This document shows, one piece after another, positions 43,203 through 52,790 of a DNA stretch of 59,637 nt. Where the stretch lies: the NCBI GenBank assembly GCA_019247695.1, contig JAFBAP010000089.1, positions 1 to 59,637 of the forward strand. The letters run 5' to 3'. Both the position numbers and the translations under genes were made by a program. The number at the start of each line of letters is the position of its first letter. Position 1 is the first letter of the stretch. The stretch comes from Verrucomicrobiota bacterium. Lineage in GTDB: Bacteria; Verrucomicrobiota; Verrucomicrobiia; Chthoniobacterales; JAFAMB01. The notes under the pieces were generated by a model, which did not search any database, was not told the DNA's origin, and worked only from the letters and a program-made list of their open reading frames with translations.

Positions 43203-43663
43203 ATAAATGCCACAAATGAAGAGTGACGGGTAACGGGTAACGAGTGTCGGGTGTCGGTCACACTGCGGGCACGACGACTGAGTTCACACGGCGAACACGG
43301 CGGGCCACGGCGGGAAGAGGAAGAGTTCGGGGCTCGGCGTTCGGAGTTCGGAGGCGTCGTAGAACCGGATCCGATCTCCCCCGAGGGTCAGGCTCACCCC
43401 GCGGAAGACAAAATCATCCGCAGAACACGCAGAAAAACGCAGAAAAAGAATCCCAAACGCTGGACTTGACATCGGCAGCCGGCACCCATGCTGCAACTCC
43501 GAACTCCGAACTCGTTTCCCTTCCCCCTCTTCCCGCCGTGTTCGCCGTGGCTCGCCGTGTTCGCCGTGTGAACTCTTACGTCGTGCCCGCCAGCCCCGCC
43601 GTGCCCGCCGTGTGACGGTAATCTGTGTAATCTGTGGACGTTTTCTCTGTTCTGCGGATGATC
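43203..43663. repeat. Composite intergenic repeat F-E-B'-A'-I-D-H-A-B-C'-D'
   Basis: After the stop lie F (43207-43220), E (43225-43246), reversed B (43256-43318) and reversed A (43324-43349). Next come word I (GGAGGCGTCGTAGAACCGG, shared with position 52504), D (43405-43450), a short H-like linker (43465-43500), A (43498-43513), B (43528-43617), a short reversed C (43618-43640) and reversed D. The convergent DUF3500 gene ends within the D' boundary, with a TGA stop just after GATCATCCGCAG read on its strand. Confidence 0.9.
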
Positions 43664-44542
43664 TCAATGCGCCGGCCAGGGCTGGCCCGTCCCGAAGTCC
43701 GTGCGGTCATCGCGCAGGAGGGAATGGAAGTGCAACTCCCCCTGGCGCTGCAGGTAATAATGCAGACCGCTCCCTTCAATTTCCAGTCCCAAGGCGTCGT
43801 AGCGAAACGTCGCGTTCTGCAGACGGGCATCCAGGTCCCGCGTGAAACGGCCACGCTCGGCCGCGGGATAGATCTGGTAGGAAAAATACAGAACCTGACG
43901 GATTCGCTTCTGGTCGTCGGGAGATAAAAGGCTCACGCGAACCCCGGATCGCGCCACGTCGATTCGAACGTTCTTGGCCACCGTTGCTGCTTCCGCCAGC
44001 AGAGGCGAAAGGAGAACCTTGGGCTCGGACGATTCGTCGAACGGCTCCGGGTTTGACCCGATAAAGAGCGGCGTGCCGGCGATCAATTCATCAGCGTTAT
44101 AAGTCAGGTTCAGGGACAGATGGTGTCCCTCAAACCGAAGACTCCAGGGACCCGGTCCGGGATAACCGAAGATCGCAAAATAGTACGCGCCGGGGTCCAT
44201 AAAATTTGCTCCCCCCTGAACCTTTTGCAAAATCCGCTCCTGGTTGAGTATCATCCGGACGGCCTCGAATCCTCCCGGGCTGAGCTGTTGCCTGAGCAAT
44301 GTCCACATGGCCGTTTGCACCTCGGGGCGCATCACCCTCAGGGCCAGCCCGGCCCTGATGCCCGGGATCCAGCTCAGGTGCCGGCGTTCCGGATCGCTCC
44401 ACTCCAGCACGGCCTGGCGCCGCTCGTTCTCGTTGAGCTGTGCGACCCAGCGGTGCACGTCCTCGACCGGCCCGGCCACGGCTCGTGAACCCCATACGAG
44501 CACGATCCCGGTCCACGCCAGCAACGAGCGCCAGATCCTCAT
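43664..44542 (-). CDS. Secreted DUF3500 family protein
   Basis: The 292-residue protein has a signal peptide (cleavage near VAG at 24) and the DUF3500 segments YYFAIFGYPG, PWSLRFEGHHLSLNLTY and the C-terminal SGLHYYLQRQGELHFHSLLRDD. Family members are extracellular or periplasmic, usually described as unknown or heme-related, without a proven function. Histidines in EGHHL could bind a ligand. It is divergent from the GH3 gene, with a 167-base gap. Confidence 0.85.
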   Translation of the reverse strand: MRIWRSLLAWTGIVLVWGSRAVAGPVEDVHRWVAQLNENERRQAVLEWSDPERRHLSWIPGIRAGLALRVMRPEVQTAMWTLLRQQLSPGGFEAVRMILNQERILQKVQGGANFMDPGAYYFAIFGYPGPGPWSLRFEGHHLSLNLTYNADELIAGTPLFIGSNPEPFDESSEPKVLLSPLLAEAATVAKNVRIDVARSGVRVSLLSPDDQKRIRQVLYFSYQIYPAAERGRFTRDLDARLQNATFRYDALGLEIEGSGLHYYLQRQGELHFHSLLRDDRTDFGTGQPWPAH

Positions 44543-44709
44543 TCAGCACAGTAACGGATTCGCAAGACGGCGTCGACCGGTCTTCTTTGTCCATGAAACC
44601 GGTCCGACGAGAGAACCGCCTGGAATCGGTCCATCGATCATAGAAGCGGGTGCGAGGCACGTTGATGAGGCGGACCGATGCGCGTTTCCCACAACCCCCC
44701 TTCTACCTT

Positions 44710-47346
44710 ATGAGGTTAGTTGATCCAGGAAAGGTTATCTTGATCGGGTTGTTCATCAACGCATGCAACGTGAGTGTGCGCGGCGAACAGGGTCAGTCTA
44801 CCGCCGCGCCGGGCGACGTGGATACCAGGGTAAACACCATCTTCTCCCAACTGGCGCCGGACGCGAAGCTGAGTTACATCGGGGGCACCGGGTTTTTCGA
44901 TTTAAAGCCGGTGCCTCCGGTACCTGACTTCCCGGGCAACCTGAATCCGCAAATCTATCAAACGGATGCGGGGTTAGGCGTACGCCGCAACTCTCCCGGG
45001 GTAAGATTTCCCTCCGGACTAACTTTAGCCGCGACGTGGAATCCAAATCTCGCCCGGGAACAGGGCGCCGCCATGGGACAAGACACCCGTGCGCGCGGCT
45101 ATTTCGCCATCGAGGGCCCGGGGATGGACGTCTACCGGGTTCCGCTCGGGGGACGAAATTTCGAGTACCTGACCGGAGAAGATCCCTTCCTCGGGAGCGA
45201 ACTGGCTGTCCAGGAGGTTCTGGGCATCCAGAGCCAGGGCGCCTGGGCCTGCGCCAAGCATTACGTCTGTAATGATGAGGAGGAAAATCGTACGGAGGTC
45301 AACATCAGGGTCGACGAGCGGACGCTGCGCGAGATCTACCTGCCGCCGTTTGAGGCGTCGGTGAAAGCCGGCCACGTTGCCACGGTGATGGGCGCCTACG
45401 ACAAGGTAAATGGTGACTGGTGCTGCGAGAACTCGTTTCTGCTCCAGAAAGTGCTGAAAGGCGACTGGGGGTTTACCGGCATTCTGGTGTCGGATTACGA
45501 AGCCATTCACAATGGGGTCAGAGCGGCGCTGAACGGTTGCGACGTGGATCTCCCCGCGGGCAAGCATATGAACCCGGCGACGCTCGGGCCGGTAATCAGC
45601 GCCGGCCTTTTGCCCGTTTCAACCATCGACGACAAGGTGCGCCGGATCCTGCGCGGGGTAATTTCTTTCGGGTTCCTGGATCGCCAGCAACTTGATCCGG
45701 CTGTCCCTCTTGACAATCCTTACAGCGAGCGCGTCGCCCTCGAGATCGCCCGTGAAGGCATCGTGCTGCTCAAAAACCGGGTCGATCTGCTGCCGTTCGG
45801 CCCCGGGGTCCGGTCCATTGCCGTCCTTGGGGCACGCGCCCTCGGCGCACCGCCGACCGGGTTCGGCAGTTCGTACGTCACGCCGATCAGTTGGGTCAGC
45901 GAACTGGATGGCATCCGCTCCGCCGCCGCGCCGGGCACCCGGGTGGATTACATCCCGGCCTGCACGCCCAGGCCCGAGGACTCTGCCTGGGAACACATCG
46001 ACGAACATGGTGAGATCGCCGGGGGCCTGAAAGGGGAATACTTCGCAAACAACTATCTCTCGGGCCAACCGGCAGCCACCCGGATCGATCTCCATTTGAA
46101 CCTCGAATGGACTACCGGGATAACGCCGGAGACGGCGTCGGTGGCCACCGGTCAAGTCCCGCCGCAAATTCCGTCCACGAGCCAGGCAACCTTCTCGGCC
46201 CGTTGGTCCGGGCAGATCCGCCCGCAAATCCCGGGCGCCCACGTCTTCAAGGTTCGCGGCGACGGCGGGTTGCGGTTATCGGTTGAGGGCCGGGTGTTGA
46301 TCGATAACTTCAATAACCCTGATCTGCCTTCGATCGTATATGGCCCCACCCCGGCGCGATCAGCCCGGATTGACCTGCAAGCCGGCCGGACTTACCGCGT
46401 GGTGATCGAGTACCGCCGGGTAAAAGGCTTTTTCAACTCCTTCGAACAGGGCGGCTTGCAGGGGATCCAGGCGAGCTGGGCTGCACTGCAGGCTCCGCCC
46501 GGCCTGGAGAAGTATGACGCCGTGGTGATGTGCCTGGGCCTAGGTGAGGAGTATGAAGGCGAAGGTTGTGACCGCGCCTTCCAGTTGCCGGAGTTCGAAG
46601 ATGAACTGATCCGGAATCTCTCCCGGGTGAACCCGCACACCGTCGTGTGCCTGCACGGCGGCGGCAACTTCGATTCCCTGCCTTGGATCGACCAGGCAGG
46701 CGCCTGCCTGCACACGTTCTACCCGGGCCAAAACGGCGGCCAGGCACTAGCCGAAATCCTCTTTGGCAGGGTAAATCCGTCAGGCAAGTTGCCGGTGACC
46801 TTTGAACGCCGGCTCGAAGACAACCCCGCGTACGCCACTTTCCCTGAGCAACTGCATGGGCATACGGCCGAAATCGCGTACGCCGAAGGGCTTTACATCG
46901 GCTACCGGGGTTATGAAAAGCGCAGCGTCACGCCGCTGTTTCCGTTCGGTTACGGCCTGTCCTACACAACATTCGACTTCTCCGGCCTAAAGGTTACCCC
47001 CGCTGCCTTCGACGGAACCGCGCCGGTGACGGTGACGTTCATCGTCAAGAATACCGGCCAACGGGCGGGCGCCGAAGTCGCCCAGCTCTACGTACGCCAA
47101 AACAACCCGCCCATCGAACGGCCCATCAAGGAGTTGAAGGGGTTCAGGAAAGTTTACCTGGACCCGGGCCAATCGGAACAGGTCAGCCTCACCCTGGACC
47201 AGCGTTCGGTCGCGTACTGGAACACGGCGACCCAGCAATGGACGGCTCTACCCGGCTCCTACACGGTCCTGGTTGGCGCATCGTCACAGGACATCAGGCT
47301 TTCTGGCGACTTTTCCCTAACCCGCGAACTCACTGCCGGGCCGTAG
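44710..47346 (+). CDS. Secreted GH3 beta-glucosidase with PA14 insertion
   Basis: The 878-residue protein has an N-terminal signal peptide (about 1-27), a GH3 N-domain with the nucleophile Asp at about residue 262 (VSDYEA), GH3 C-domain, and a C-terminal fibronectin III-like domain (AGAEVAQLYVRQNNPPIERP). A PA14 domain (about 438-595, GLKGEYF, HVFKVRGDGGLRLSVEGRVLID) interrupts the C-domain, as in secreted beta-glucosidases that bind longer sugars. It would hydrolyse beta-glucosides outside the cytoplasm. The start at 44710 is the first giving a good signal peptide; an ATG at 44650 is also open. Confidence 0.9.
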   Translation: MRLVDPGKVILIGLFINACNVSVRGEQGQSTAAPGDVDTRVNTIFSQLAPDAKLSYIGGTGFFDLKPVPPVPDFPGNLNPQIYQTDAGLGVRRNSPGVRFPSGLTLAATWNPNLAREQGAAMGQDTRARGYFAIEGPGMDVYRVPLGGRNFEYLTGEDPFLGSELAVQEVLGIQSQGAWACAKHYVCNDEEENRTEVNIRVDERTLREIYLPPFEASVKAGHVATVMGAYDKVNGDWCCENSFLLQKVLKGDWGFTGILVSDYEAIHNGVRAALNGCDVDLPAGKHMNPATLGPVISAGLLPVSTIDDKVRRILRGVISFGFLDRQQLDPAVPLDNPYSERVALEIAREGIVLLKNRVDLLPFGPGVRSIAVLGARALGAPPTGFGSSYVTPISWVSELDGIRSAAAPGTRVDYIPACTPRPEDSAWEHIDEHGEIAGGLKGEYFANNYLSGQPAATRIDLHLNLEWTTGITPETASVATGQVPPQIPSTSQATFSARWSGQIRPQIPGAHVFKVRGDGGLRLSVEGRVLIDNFNNPDLPSIVYGPTPARSARIDLQAGRTYRVVIEYRRVKGFFNSFEQGGLQGIQASWAALQAPPGLEKYDAVVMCLGLGEEYEGEGCDRAFQLPEFEDELIRNLSRVNPHTVVCLHGGGNFDSLPWIDQAGACLHTFYPGQNGGQALAEILFGRVNPSGKLPVTFERRLEDNPAYATFPEQLHGHTAEIAYAEGLYIGYRGYEKRSVTPLFPFGYGLSYTTFDFSGLKVTPAAFDGTAPVTVTFIVKNTGQRAGAEVAQLYVRQNNPPIERPIKELKGFRKVYLDPGQSEQVSLTLDQRSVAYWNTATQQWTALPGSYTVLVGASSQDIRLSGDFSLTRELTAGP

Positions 47347-47433
47347 AGCCCCCTCCACCCGTCGACGACGTCCGTGGCGCCCAAAGGGGAAGCCGGGTAT
47401 TGACCCATTTACCCGTTCAGGGCTGAGGGAACG

Positions 47434-47829
47434 TCAATAGGGTACCGGAACCGGCACAAATGGAAATGGAAACGGGAATCCGCCTCCAAAGAAGGGGCTG
47501 TCCACGGGATAATAGCCTGGATCATAGTAACGGCCTCCGTAGTAACCGCCTCGGTAGTAGCGGCCACCGTGGTAATATGCCCCGTGGTACCCGTGATAAG
47601 CACCACCGTGGTAGCCATGATAACCACCTCCGCGATTCCCATAAGACCCGTGATAAGCGCCGCGATAAGGCCCGTGATAGGCGTTGCCATGAACCGCCGC
47701 GTTATTGGCGGCGGGACGGCTGACGTGATTGTTGTAGTTATTACCGGCCTGGGCTGAAAAAACGACCACAGTCTGAAGGACGATCAACCAGAGTGCAAAC
47801 CTGGCTCTTTTCGAAGTACTAATAACCAT
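47434..47829 (-). CDS. Secreted Gly/Tyr/His-rich protein
   Basis: The 131-residue protein has a signal peptide (cleavage near SAQA at about 27) and then Gly/Tyr/His repeats (AYHGPYRGAYHG, GGYHGYHGGAYHGY, YYHGGRYYRGG). The end is PFPFPFVPVPVPY. The start at 47829 is supported by AGGA about eight bases upstream. No domain is recognised. It resembles the histidine-rich secreted proteins at 22902 and 30067 in style, though not in sequence. Confidence 0.7.
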   Translation of the reverse strand: MVISTSKRARFALWLIVLQTVVVFSAQAGNNYNNHVSRPAANNAAVHGNAYHGPYRGAYHGSYGNRGGGYHGYHGGAYHGYHGAYYHGGRYYRGGYYGGRYYDPGYYPVDSPFFGGGFPFPFPFVPVPVPY

Positions 47830-48068
47830 GATTTTTCCTGTTATGCTGAGAGGATGCTGCTGCTTAACTGCGCTCGGACTTACCCTGTAGTGCTGCTTCG
47901 CCGACTTCATCGGCGCTGACTGAGAAGGCCAAAAATCCGTCTCCGCGGTATGCACATAACCCTTGACGGTTGTCACTCGGTCGAAACGACAGTCGCCGTT
48001 GTCTCAGCTTTGGCGTCGTTTGTCAAGGCGGCAATGGGACAATGGGACAAAGCGGAGGACTGATCGGC

Positions 48069-49004
48069 TCACCGGGCTTCCGCGGTCCGGAAGTATTTTT
48101 CCGAAGCGAAGCTCGTGGGTAAACCGGGCGCAGGCGCACGGAAAGAAAAGATTCCGCCGTCAGTTTCCGCCAAAGGTTTTCCGCTGGACCGGATGAGCTT
48201 TGACGATGATGTCACAAAGGCCGTTTGCAAATCTTCACCCCCGAACGCGCACATGGTGGGATACTTGGTCGGCAGGTGGACTTCGCGCTCGATTCTACCT
48301 TCGGGGTCCAGCCGCACGAGCCGGCCGCCGCCAAAAATCGCGGCCCAGTAAAAGCCTTCGGCGTCGACCATACCGCCATCCGGCCCGCCGTCGGGGCTGG
48401 GAATGACCGCCAGCGTGCGTTCGTTTGTAAGGGTCGCGGTCGCAGGATCGAAATCGAAAGCGAACACGGCTTTCTTCTCGGTATCGGCATGATACATCAG
48501 ACGCGCATCGGGGCTCCATCCGAGCCCATTGGAGACGCTGACGTGCCCGATCACCGGCCGCAACCGCCAACTGTCCGGATCCAGGTACAGCAGGGGCGCA
48601 GTCCGCGGTCCGGCGCTGACCGGGTCCAGCGGATCGAACATCGGTCCGACCCAGAAGCGACCTTCACGGTCGCATTTGCCGTCATTCAGAAAGAATTGGC
48701 GGGGGTTGAACGGTGGCGGAGCAAGCAGCTCAAGCGACCCTGATTCGTGGGCGAAACGGTAGACCCCGGTTCGAAGCGCCACGATCATCTTCCCCGGCGG
48801 ACCCAGGGCAAGGGAGCCGATCTTGGTGGGCATCCGCCAATGAATATCCTGGCCGGTGCCGGGATCGAAGCGGTGAACCATGCCTTCGGGCACGTCGACC
48901 CAATACAGGCATTTTTCACGGGGATCCCAGCAGGGTGATTCTCCGTTCATCGCTTGCGCGGGCAAAACGCAGTTCACGGCCGGGTCAGGATCAGCATTTT
49001 TCAT
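48069..49004 (-). CDS. SMP-30/gluconolactonase/LRE family protein
   Basis: The 311-residue protein is a six-bladed beta-propeller of the SMP-30 family. Metal-site residues are visible in GESPCWD (Glu22), SNGLGWSPD and PDGGMVDAEG. These enzymes hydrolyse sugar lactones such as gluconolactone, feeding pentose or hexonate pathways. The start at 49004 (MKNADPDPAVN) is preferred over 49079. The neighbouring GH3 gene is consistent with sugar acid metabolism, but no operon link is evident. Confidence 0.9.
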   Translation of the reverse strand: MKNADPDPAVNCVLPAQAMNGESPCWDPREKCLYWVDVPEGMVHRFDPGTGQDIHWRMPTKIGSLALGPPGKMIVALRTGVYRFAHESGSLELLAPPPFNPRQFFLNDGKCDREGRFWVGPMFDPLDPVSAGPRTAPLLYLDPDSWRLRPVIGHVSVSNGLGWSPDARLMYHADTEKKAVFAFDFDPATATLTNERTLAVIPSPDGGPDGGMVDAEGFYWAAIFGGGRLVRLDPEGRIEREVHLPTKYPTMCAFGGEDLQTAFVTSSSKLIRSSGKPLAETDGGIFSFRAPAPGLPTSFASEKYFRTAEAR

Positions 49005-49096
49005 GGGGGGAACAAATCCAGGGCATTTATGAGTCGCCTGAGGGCGGCCCATCGGCCCTGCGGGGCCGCAGGGCTGCACATCGCCTTACGGTCCTA

Positions 49097-49495
49097 CTAC
49101 GGCCCCGCGACGACCCTGACGGGCTCCAGCACCGAATTTCCGCCCAGCACCACGGCATAGAATTCCTGGCGTACCCCGCCGACATCGCCATTGAAGGTGG
49201 CCAGGTAATGCGGAATCGGATCCGCCTTGAAGTTGACCGAGGTCATAAAAATGTCATGGGCGTTGTAGAAGTTTTTTGCCCACGAAAGTGCAGCGACGCC
49301 CGCGGCGTGTTGCGCTGCCGTCGATTGCTCAAACGGTTCGGCAGGCAGGGTGCCTGGAACCTGGAACTGGTAAACGACTTGGGTTCCATCTGCTTTCCGA
49401 AGCGGGAAATTGAGGATGACTTCGCCCAGGGCTACCGCCGGGAGGACGATCGCCATGAGCAACGTGATAATCGTAAGGGTTCGAATAGACCGCAT
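49097..49495 (-). CDS. Small secreted hypothetical protein
   Basis: The 132-residue protein has a clean signal peptide (MRSIRTLTIITLLMAIVLPAV, cut near ALG) and a mature part with alternating hydrophobic strands (EVILNFPL, VVYQFQVPG, EFYAVVLGG). No family is recognised. A periplasmic beta-rich fold is plausible. It lies 92 bases upstream of the SMP-30 gene and is bounded on its 5' side by repeat DNA. Confidence 0.7.
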   Translation of the reverse strand: MRSIRTLTIITLLMAIVLPAVALGEVILNFPLRKADGTQVVYQFQVPGTLPAEPFEQSTAAQHAAGVAALSWAKNFYNAHDIFMTSVNFKADPIPHYLATFNGDVGGVRQEFYAVVLGGNSVLEPVRVVAGP

Positions 49496-49767
49496 AGGTG
49501 ATTAGAATGCCACAAACTCGGTGGCGGGTAACTAACTGGCAACTCGTAACTGGTAGCGCGTAACGGGTACCGGTTAAAGTTCGGAGTTCGGAGTTCGGAG
49601 TTCGGGGTTCGGAGTTCGGGGTTCGGGGTTCGGCGCTCGGTCACACGGCGGGCACGGCGGGTTGGGCGGGCGCAACGTAAGAGTTCACACGGCGAACACG
49701 GCGGACCACGGCGACCACGGCGGGAAGAGGAGGAGGAGGCGTTAGGCGTTACCAGACCAGCTACCCG
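49496..49767. repeat. Composite intergenic repeat F-E-A'-B'
   Basis: F (AATGCCACAAACTCGG, from 49507) is followed by GGTAACT/GTAACGG heptamers (E, 49520-49577), eight reversed A copies (49578-49636, variants TTCGGAG/TTCGGGG), and reversed B (49641-49730). It ends at a CTACCCGTTA word (49761-49770) that includes the DedA-like gene's TAA stop. Both neighbours are on the minus strand. Confidence 0.88.
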
Positions 49768-50316
49768 TTACTGAGTCCGCGGCACTTTTCTGGCCATCAT
49801 CGTGCCGCCGCCCGTAACCGCGACCAGGGCGATCGCCCAACGCAGGCCGAAAAGGGCGGTTGCGCCTGGACCTAACGTTGCAAACAGCGAAAAGACCAGG
49901 AACAACCAGCCCAACGCGCCGAAAAAGGTCACCACCAGGAAGCGGCGGCTCGGGTAGGCCACCAGGCCGGAAACCACCAGCAGGGCGGTCCGAATCCCGA
50001 GCACGAACCGGCTGAGAACCAGCGCAAGGGCCCCGTGCAAATGGAACCAGCGGGTCGCTTGACCCGTTTTATCCAGGGGGAGCAGCCGCCGCGCCCACCT
50101 GGACTCAAGCAGCGGGCGCCCGCCCAATCTGCACACGATGTAAACGCCAAAATCGCTGACCCACATCCCGAGCGCACAGGCGATAAAGGTTTCCCAATAC
50201 GGGAAAACTCGCTGGCAGCCCATCAAAGCGGCGCTCACCACGGCTGAATCCTCATTCACGAACGGGAGGAAAAACAGCCCGACGAGCAGGAAATGATTAG
50301 CCGCTGGAGTGGTCAT
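49768..50316 (-). CDS. DedA/VTT-domain membrane protein
   Basis: The 182-residue protein has about five hydrophobic segments and a DedA-type VTT pattern: FVNEDSAVVSAALMG (early helix), GMWVSDFGVYIVCRLGGRP, and VLSRFVLGIRTALLVVSGLVAYP, where the Arg in SRFVLGIR is conserved in DedA proteins. DedA proteins scramble or flip lipid carriers. It lies 85 bases downstream of a GNAT gene. The TAA stop belongs to a GGGTAAC-type repeat word. Confidence 0.82.
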   Translation of the reverse strand: MTTPAANHFLLVGLFFLPFVNEDSAVVSAALMGCQRVFPYWETFIACALGMWVSDFGVYIVCRLGGRPLLESRWARRLLPLDKTGQATRWFHLHGALALVLSRFVLGIRTALLVVSGLVAYPSRRFLVVTFFGALGWLFLVFSLFATLGPGATALFGLRWAIALVAVTGGGTMMARKVPRTQ

Positions 50317-50401
50317 GCACGATGCGAGATTTTTCGGAAACTGCTTCCGGCGTAACGGAGTATCTGGCCCGGAAACCGCCCCGGCGCAACTCGCGATGGG
50401 G

Positions 50402-50962
50402 TCACATTTCGGAGTTGGTCAGGCTTGTCAGCACGTGGTCTTCCCAGACGCCGTTGATTTGCAGGTAATCGCGGGCGTAACCTTCCACCACAAAATCAAG
50501 CCGGCGCAATAACCCGCCGCTACGCCGGTTGAACGGCATGTAGTTGGCCATGATGCGGTGCAAGCGGAGCTCGACGAACACGTACGAAATCGAGGCTTGC
50601 AACGCCTCGCGCATGTAGCCCCGGCCTTCATGCGCCTTGTCAATGCTGTATCCCAGGTAGCAGGCGTGAAAAGCGCCCCGGACAAAATTGCTGAACCCGA
50701 TCGCGCCGATCACTCTGGGCGGGTTGGTTTTGGAAAACACGAAAAGGTTGAGGGACCGGTCCGCCTGGAAGCTCTCCAGAAAATACGAGATCCGCGCCGC
50801 CCACGCGTTCTCCTGGTAAAAATTGGCGCTGCGCAACGGTTCGAGCGGCTCGAGGTGCTGACGATTGCGCAGGTAATAATCCAGGACCAGCGGCGCTTCG
50901 CCGGCTTCCGCCAACCGGACGATGGTGCGCGGCGTCTCGATGCGTGGCAAGAGTCGGTTCAT
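50402..50962 (-). CDS. GNAT N-acetyltransferase, RimJ-like
   Basis: The 186-residue enzyme has the RimJ/L type pattern: TPRTIVRLAEAGEAPLVLDYY at the N-terminus (part shown), LGYSIDKAHEGRGYMREAL (acetyl-CoA loop, about 103-121), and ELRLHRIMANYMPFNRRSGGLLRRLDFVVEGYARDYL (as smaller pieces) near 128-164. It would acetylate protein N-termini or small amines. It is divergent from the CFA synthase gene. Confidence 0.88.
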   Translation of the reverse strand: MNRLLPRIETPRTIVRLAEAGEAPLVLDYYLRNRQHLEPLEPLRSANFYQENAWAARISYFLESFQADRSLNLFVFSKTNPPRVIGAIGFSNFVRGAFHACYLGYSIDKAHEGRGYMREALQASISYVFVELRLHRIMANYMPFNRRSGGLLRRLDFVVEGYARDYLQINGVWEDHVLTSLTNSEM

Positions 50963-51143
50963 CGGGTGGAGATGCTTCTCTGCAATCGCAGTGCCGGCGA
51001 GGGCTCAACCTGCAACGATCGGCTCGGTTACTTTACTCCTTGCCGGTTCGATTTTACCCGCGAGTTGGACGTTTCAACGCTTCTCAAAAGACTTTTCTCA
51101 AACCTGAGCTGGCGTTTTGCGGTTAATTTTTTAGAACGTTGAC

Positions 51144-52469
51144 GTGGGCAAGGCAACGATGCAGGCGGCCACGACGCAGAGGTCCGTTGAACACCGGACC
51201 ATTCAGGTTTTGAGTGAAATTTTTGCGGGTTGCCCCCTCGAGAGGGTAGCCGTGCGGCTTTGGGATGGAACGCCGTGGCCTGATGGACGGCCCCGTCCTG
51301 CGACGATCGTGCTTAAAGACCCTGATGCGCTCCGCCGGATGTTCCTGCCCGGCTCGGAAATCGGTCTGGCTGAAGCCTACCTGTATGATGATTTTGACCT
51401 CGAAGGGGACATCGAGGCGGCGTTCGACATCGGCGATTTTCTGCTGACCCGGGTCCGGGACTGGCGGACGAAGCTCAAGCTGGCGGCGGCGCTGCTGGCT
51501 TTGCCCGGGGAAAGCTCGGGGCTGCGGGCGGCCGCAGGGCGGTTCCTGCCCGATTTGCGCGGCAAACGTCATTCGCGCGAGCGGGACCGGCGGTCGGTCA
51601 CATTTCACTACAATGTGTCGAATGATTTTTACCGGCTCTGGCTGGACTCCCGGATGGTCTATTCCTGCGCGTATTTTAAATCGCCGGATGACAGTCTCGA
51701 TGCGGCGCAGGAACGCAAGCTCGACTACATCTGCCGCAAGCTGCGCCTGCGCCCCGGCCAGCGGTTACTCGACATCGGTTGCGGCTGGGGCGGGCTGGTC
51801 ATGTACGCTGCCCAACGCTATGGGGTAAGCGCACTCGGCGTCAGCTTGAGCGAACCGCAGGTTGAGTGGGCCCGCGCGCGCATCGCCGAGGCCGGCCTGA
51901 AAGATCGGGTCGCGGTGGAACTGCGCGACTATCGCGAGATCGCCCCGGATTGCGATGGCCCGTGCGACGCCGTGGTAAGCGTCGGGATGGCTGAGCACGT
52001 CGGACGCGAGCGGCTGAAGGACTACTTCAAAATCGCCTTCGATACCCTTAAACCCGGCGGCGTGTTCCTGAATCACGCCATCGGCGAGGGTGTGGCGGCA
52101 TTGCCCGTCGACCCCAATGATTCGTTCGTCTATCGTATTGTTTTTCCCGACGGCGACATCCCGCCGCTGCCCGCTGTCCTCGGGGCCGCCGAGCCGGCGG
52201 GGTTCGAAATCCGCGATGTTGAAAATCTGCGTGAGCATTATGCGCTCACCCTGCGCCATTGGGTGCGACGGTTGGAAGCGCATTACACCGAAGCGCGATT
52301 CTGCGTGGACGAACCCACCTACCGCACCTGGCGGCTCTACATGGCCGGGTCAGCCCACAACTTCGCGCGCGGTCAAATTGCCGTTTACCAGACGCTGTTG
52401 GCGAAAGTCGACCAGGCGGGCAACGCGCGCCTGCCTCTGACGCGCGACGATTGGTATCACACGGCATAG
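51144..52469 (+). CDS. cfa: Cyclopropane-fatty-acyl-phospholipid synthase
   Basis: The 441-residue enzyme adds a methylene group from S-adenosylmethionine to unsaturated phospholipid acyl chains. Visible are the SAM motif LLDIGCGWGGL near residue 212, FHYNVSNDFYRLWLD near 153, and VSVGMAEHVGRERLKDYF in the active-site region. The N-terminal 110 residues match the usual Cfa extra domain. Translation can begin at the GTG at 51144 or the ATG at 51159, the latter five bases after AAGG. It is single and divergent from the GNAT gene. Confidence 0.93.
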   Translation: MGKATMQAATTQRSVEHRTIQVLSEIFAGCPLERVAVRLWDGTPWPDGRPRPATIVLKDPDALRRMFLPGSEIGLAEAYLYDDFDLEGDIEAAFDIGDFLLTRVRDWRTKLKLAAALLALPGESSGLRAAAGRFLPDLRGKRHSRERDRRSVTFHYNVSNDFYRLWLDSRMVYSCAYFKSPDDSLDAAQERKLDYICRKLRLRPGQRLLDIGCGWGGLVMYAAQRYGVSALGVSLSEPQVEWARARIAEAGLKDRVAVELRDYREIAPDCDGPCDAVVSVGMAEHVGRERLKDYFKIAFDTLKPGGVFLNHAIGEGVAALPVDPNDSFVYRIVFPDGDIPPLPAVLGAAEPAGFEIRDVENLREHYALTLRHWVRRLEAHYTEARFCVDEPTYRTWRLYMAGSAHNFARGQIAVYQTLLAKVDQAGNARLPLTRDDWYHTA

Positions 52470-52790
52470 AAGTTCGGGGTTCGGCGGTCGGAGTTCGGAG
52501 TTCGGAGGCGCTGTACAACCGGGTCCACCTTTTCCGTGGAACACGGCGAGAAGATTAAATCATCCGCAGAACACGCAGAAGAACGCAGAAAAGCTGAAAC
52601 ATCCACAGATTACACAGATTGACACAGATTAAGGTCACACGGCGGAAAGCCATGCCGCCCGGCGCCTTTTCATTTGTGGCATTTTTCCGCTTGTGGCATT
52701 CTCTTTCGCTCCGAACCCCGAACGCCGAACCCCGAACTCTTTCCTCTTCCCGCCGTGGTCGCCGTGGCTCGCCGTGTTCGCCGTGTGACC
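52470..52790. repeat. Composite repeat A'-I-D-C-F'-A-B
   Basis: Reversed A (52472-52505) is followed by word I (GGAGGCGCTGTACAACCGGG, matching 43347), D (52553-52592), C (52596-52633), reversed F twice (CATTTGTGGCATT, CTTGTGGCATT; 52671-52700), A (52709-52739) and forward B from 52746. B continues into the acyl-CoA dehydrogenase gene to about 52845. Confidence 0.9.
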
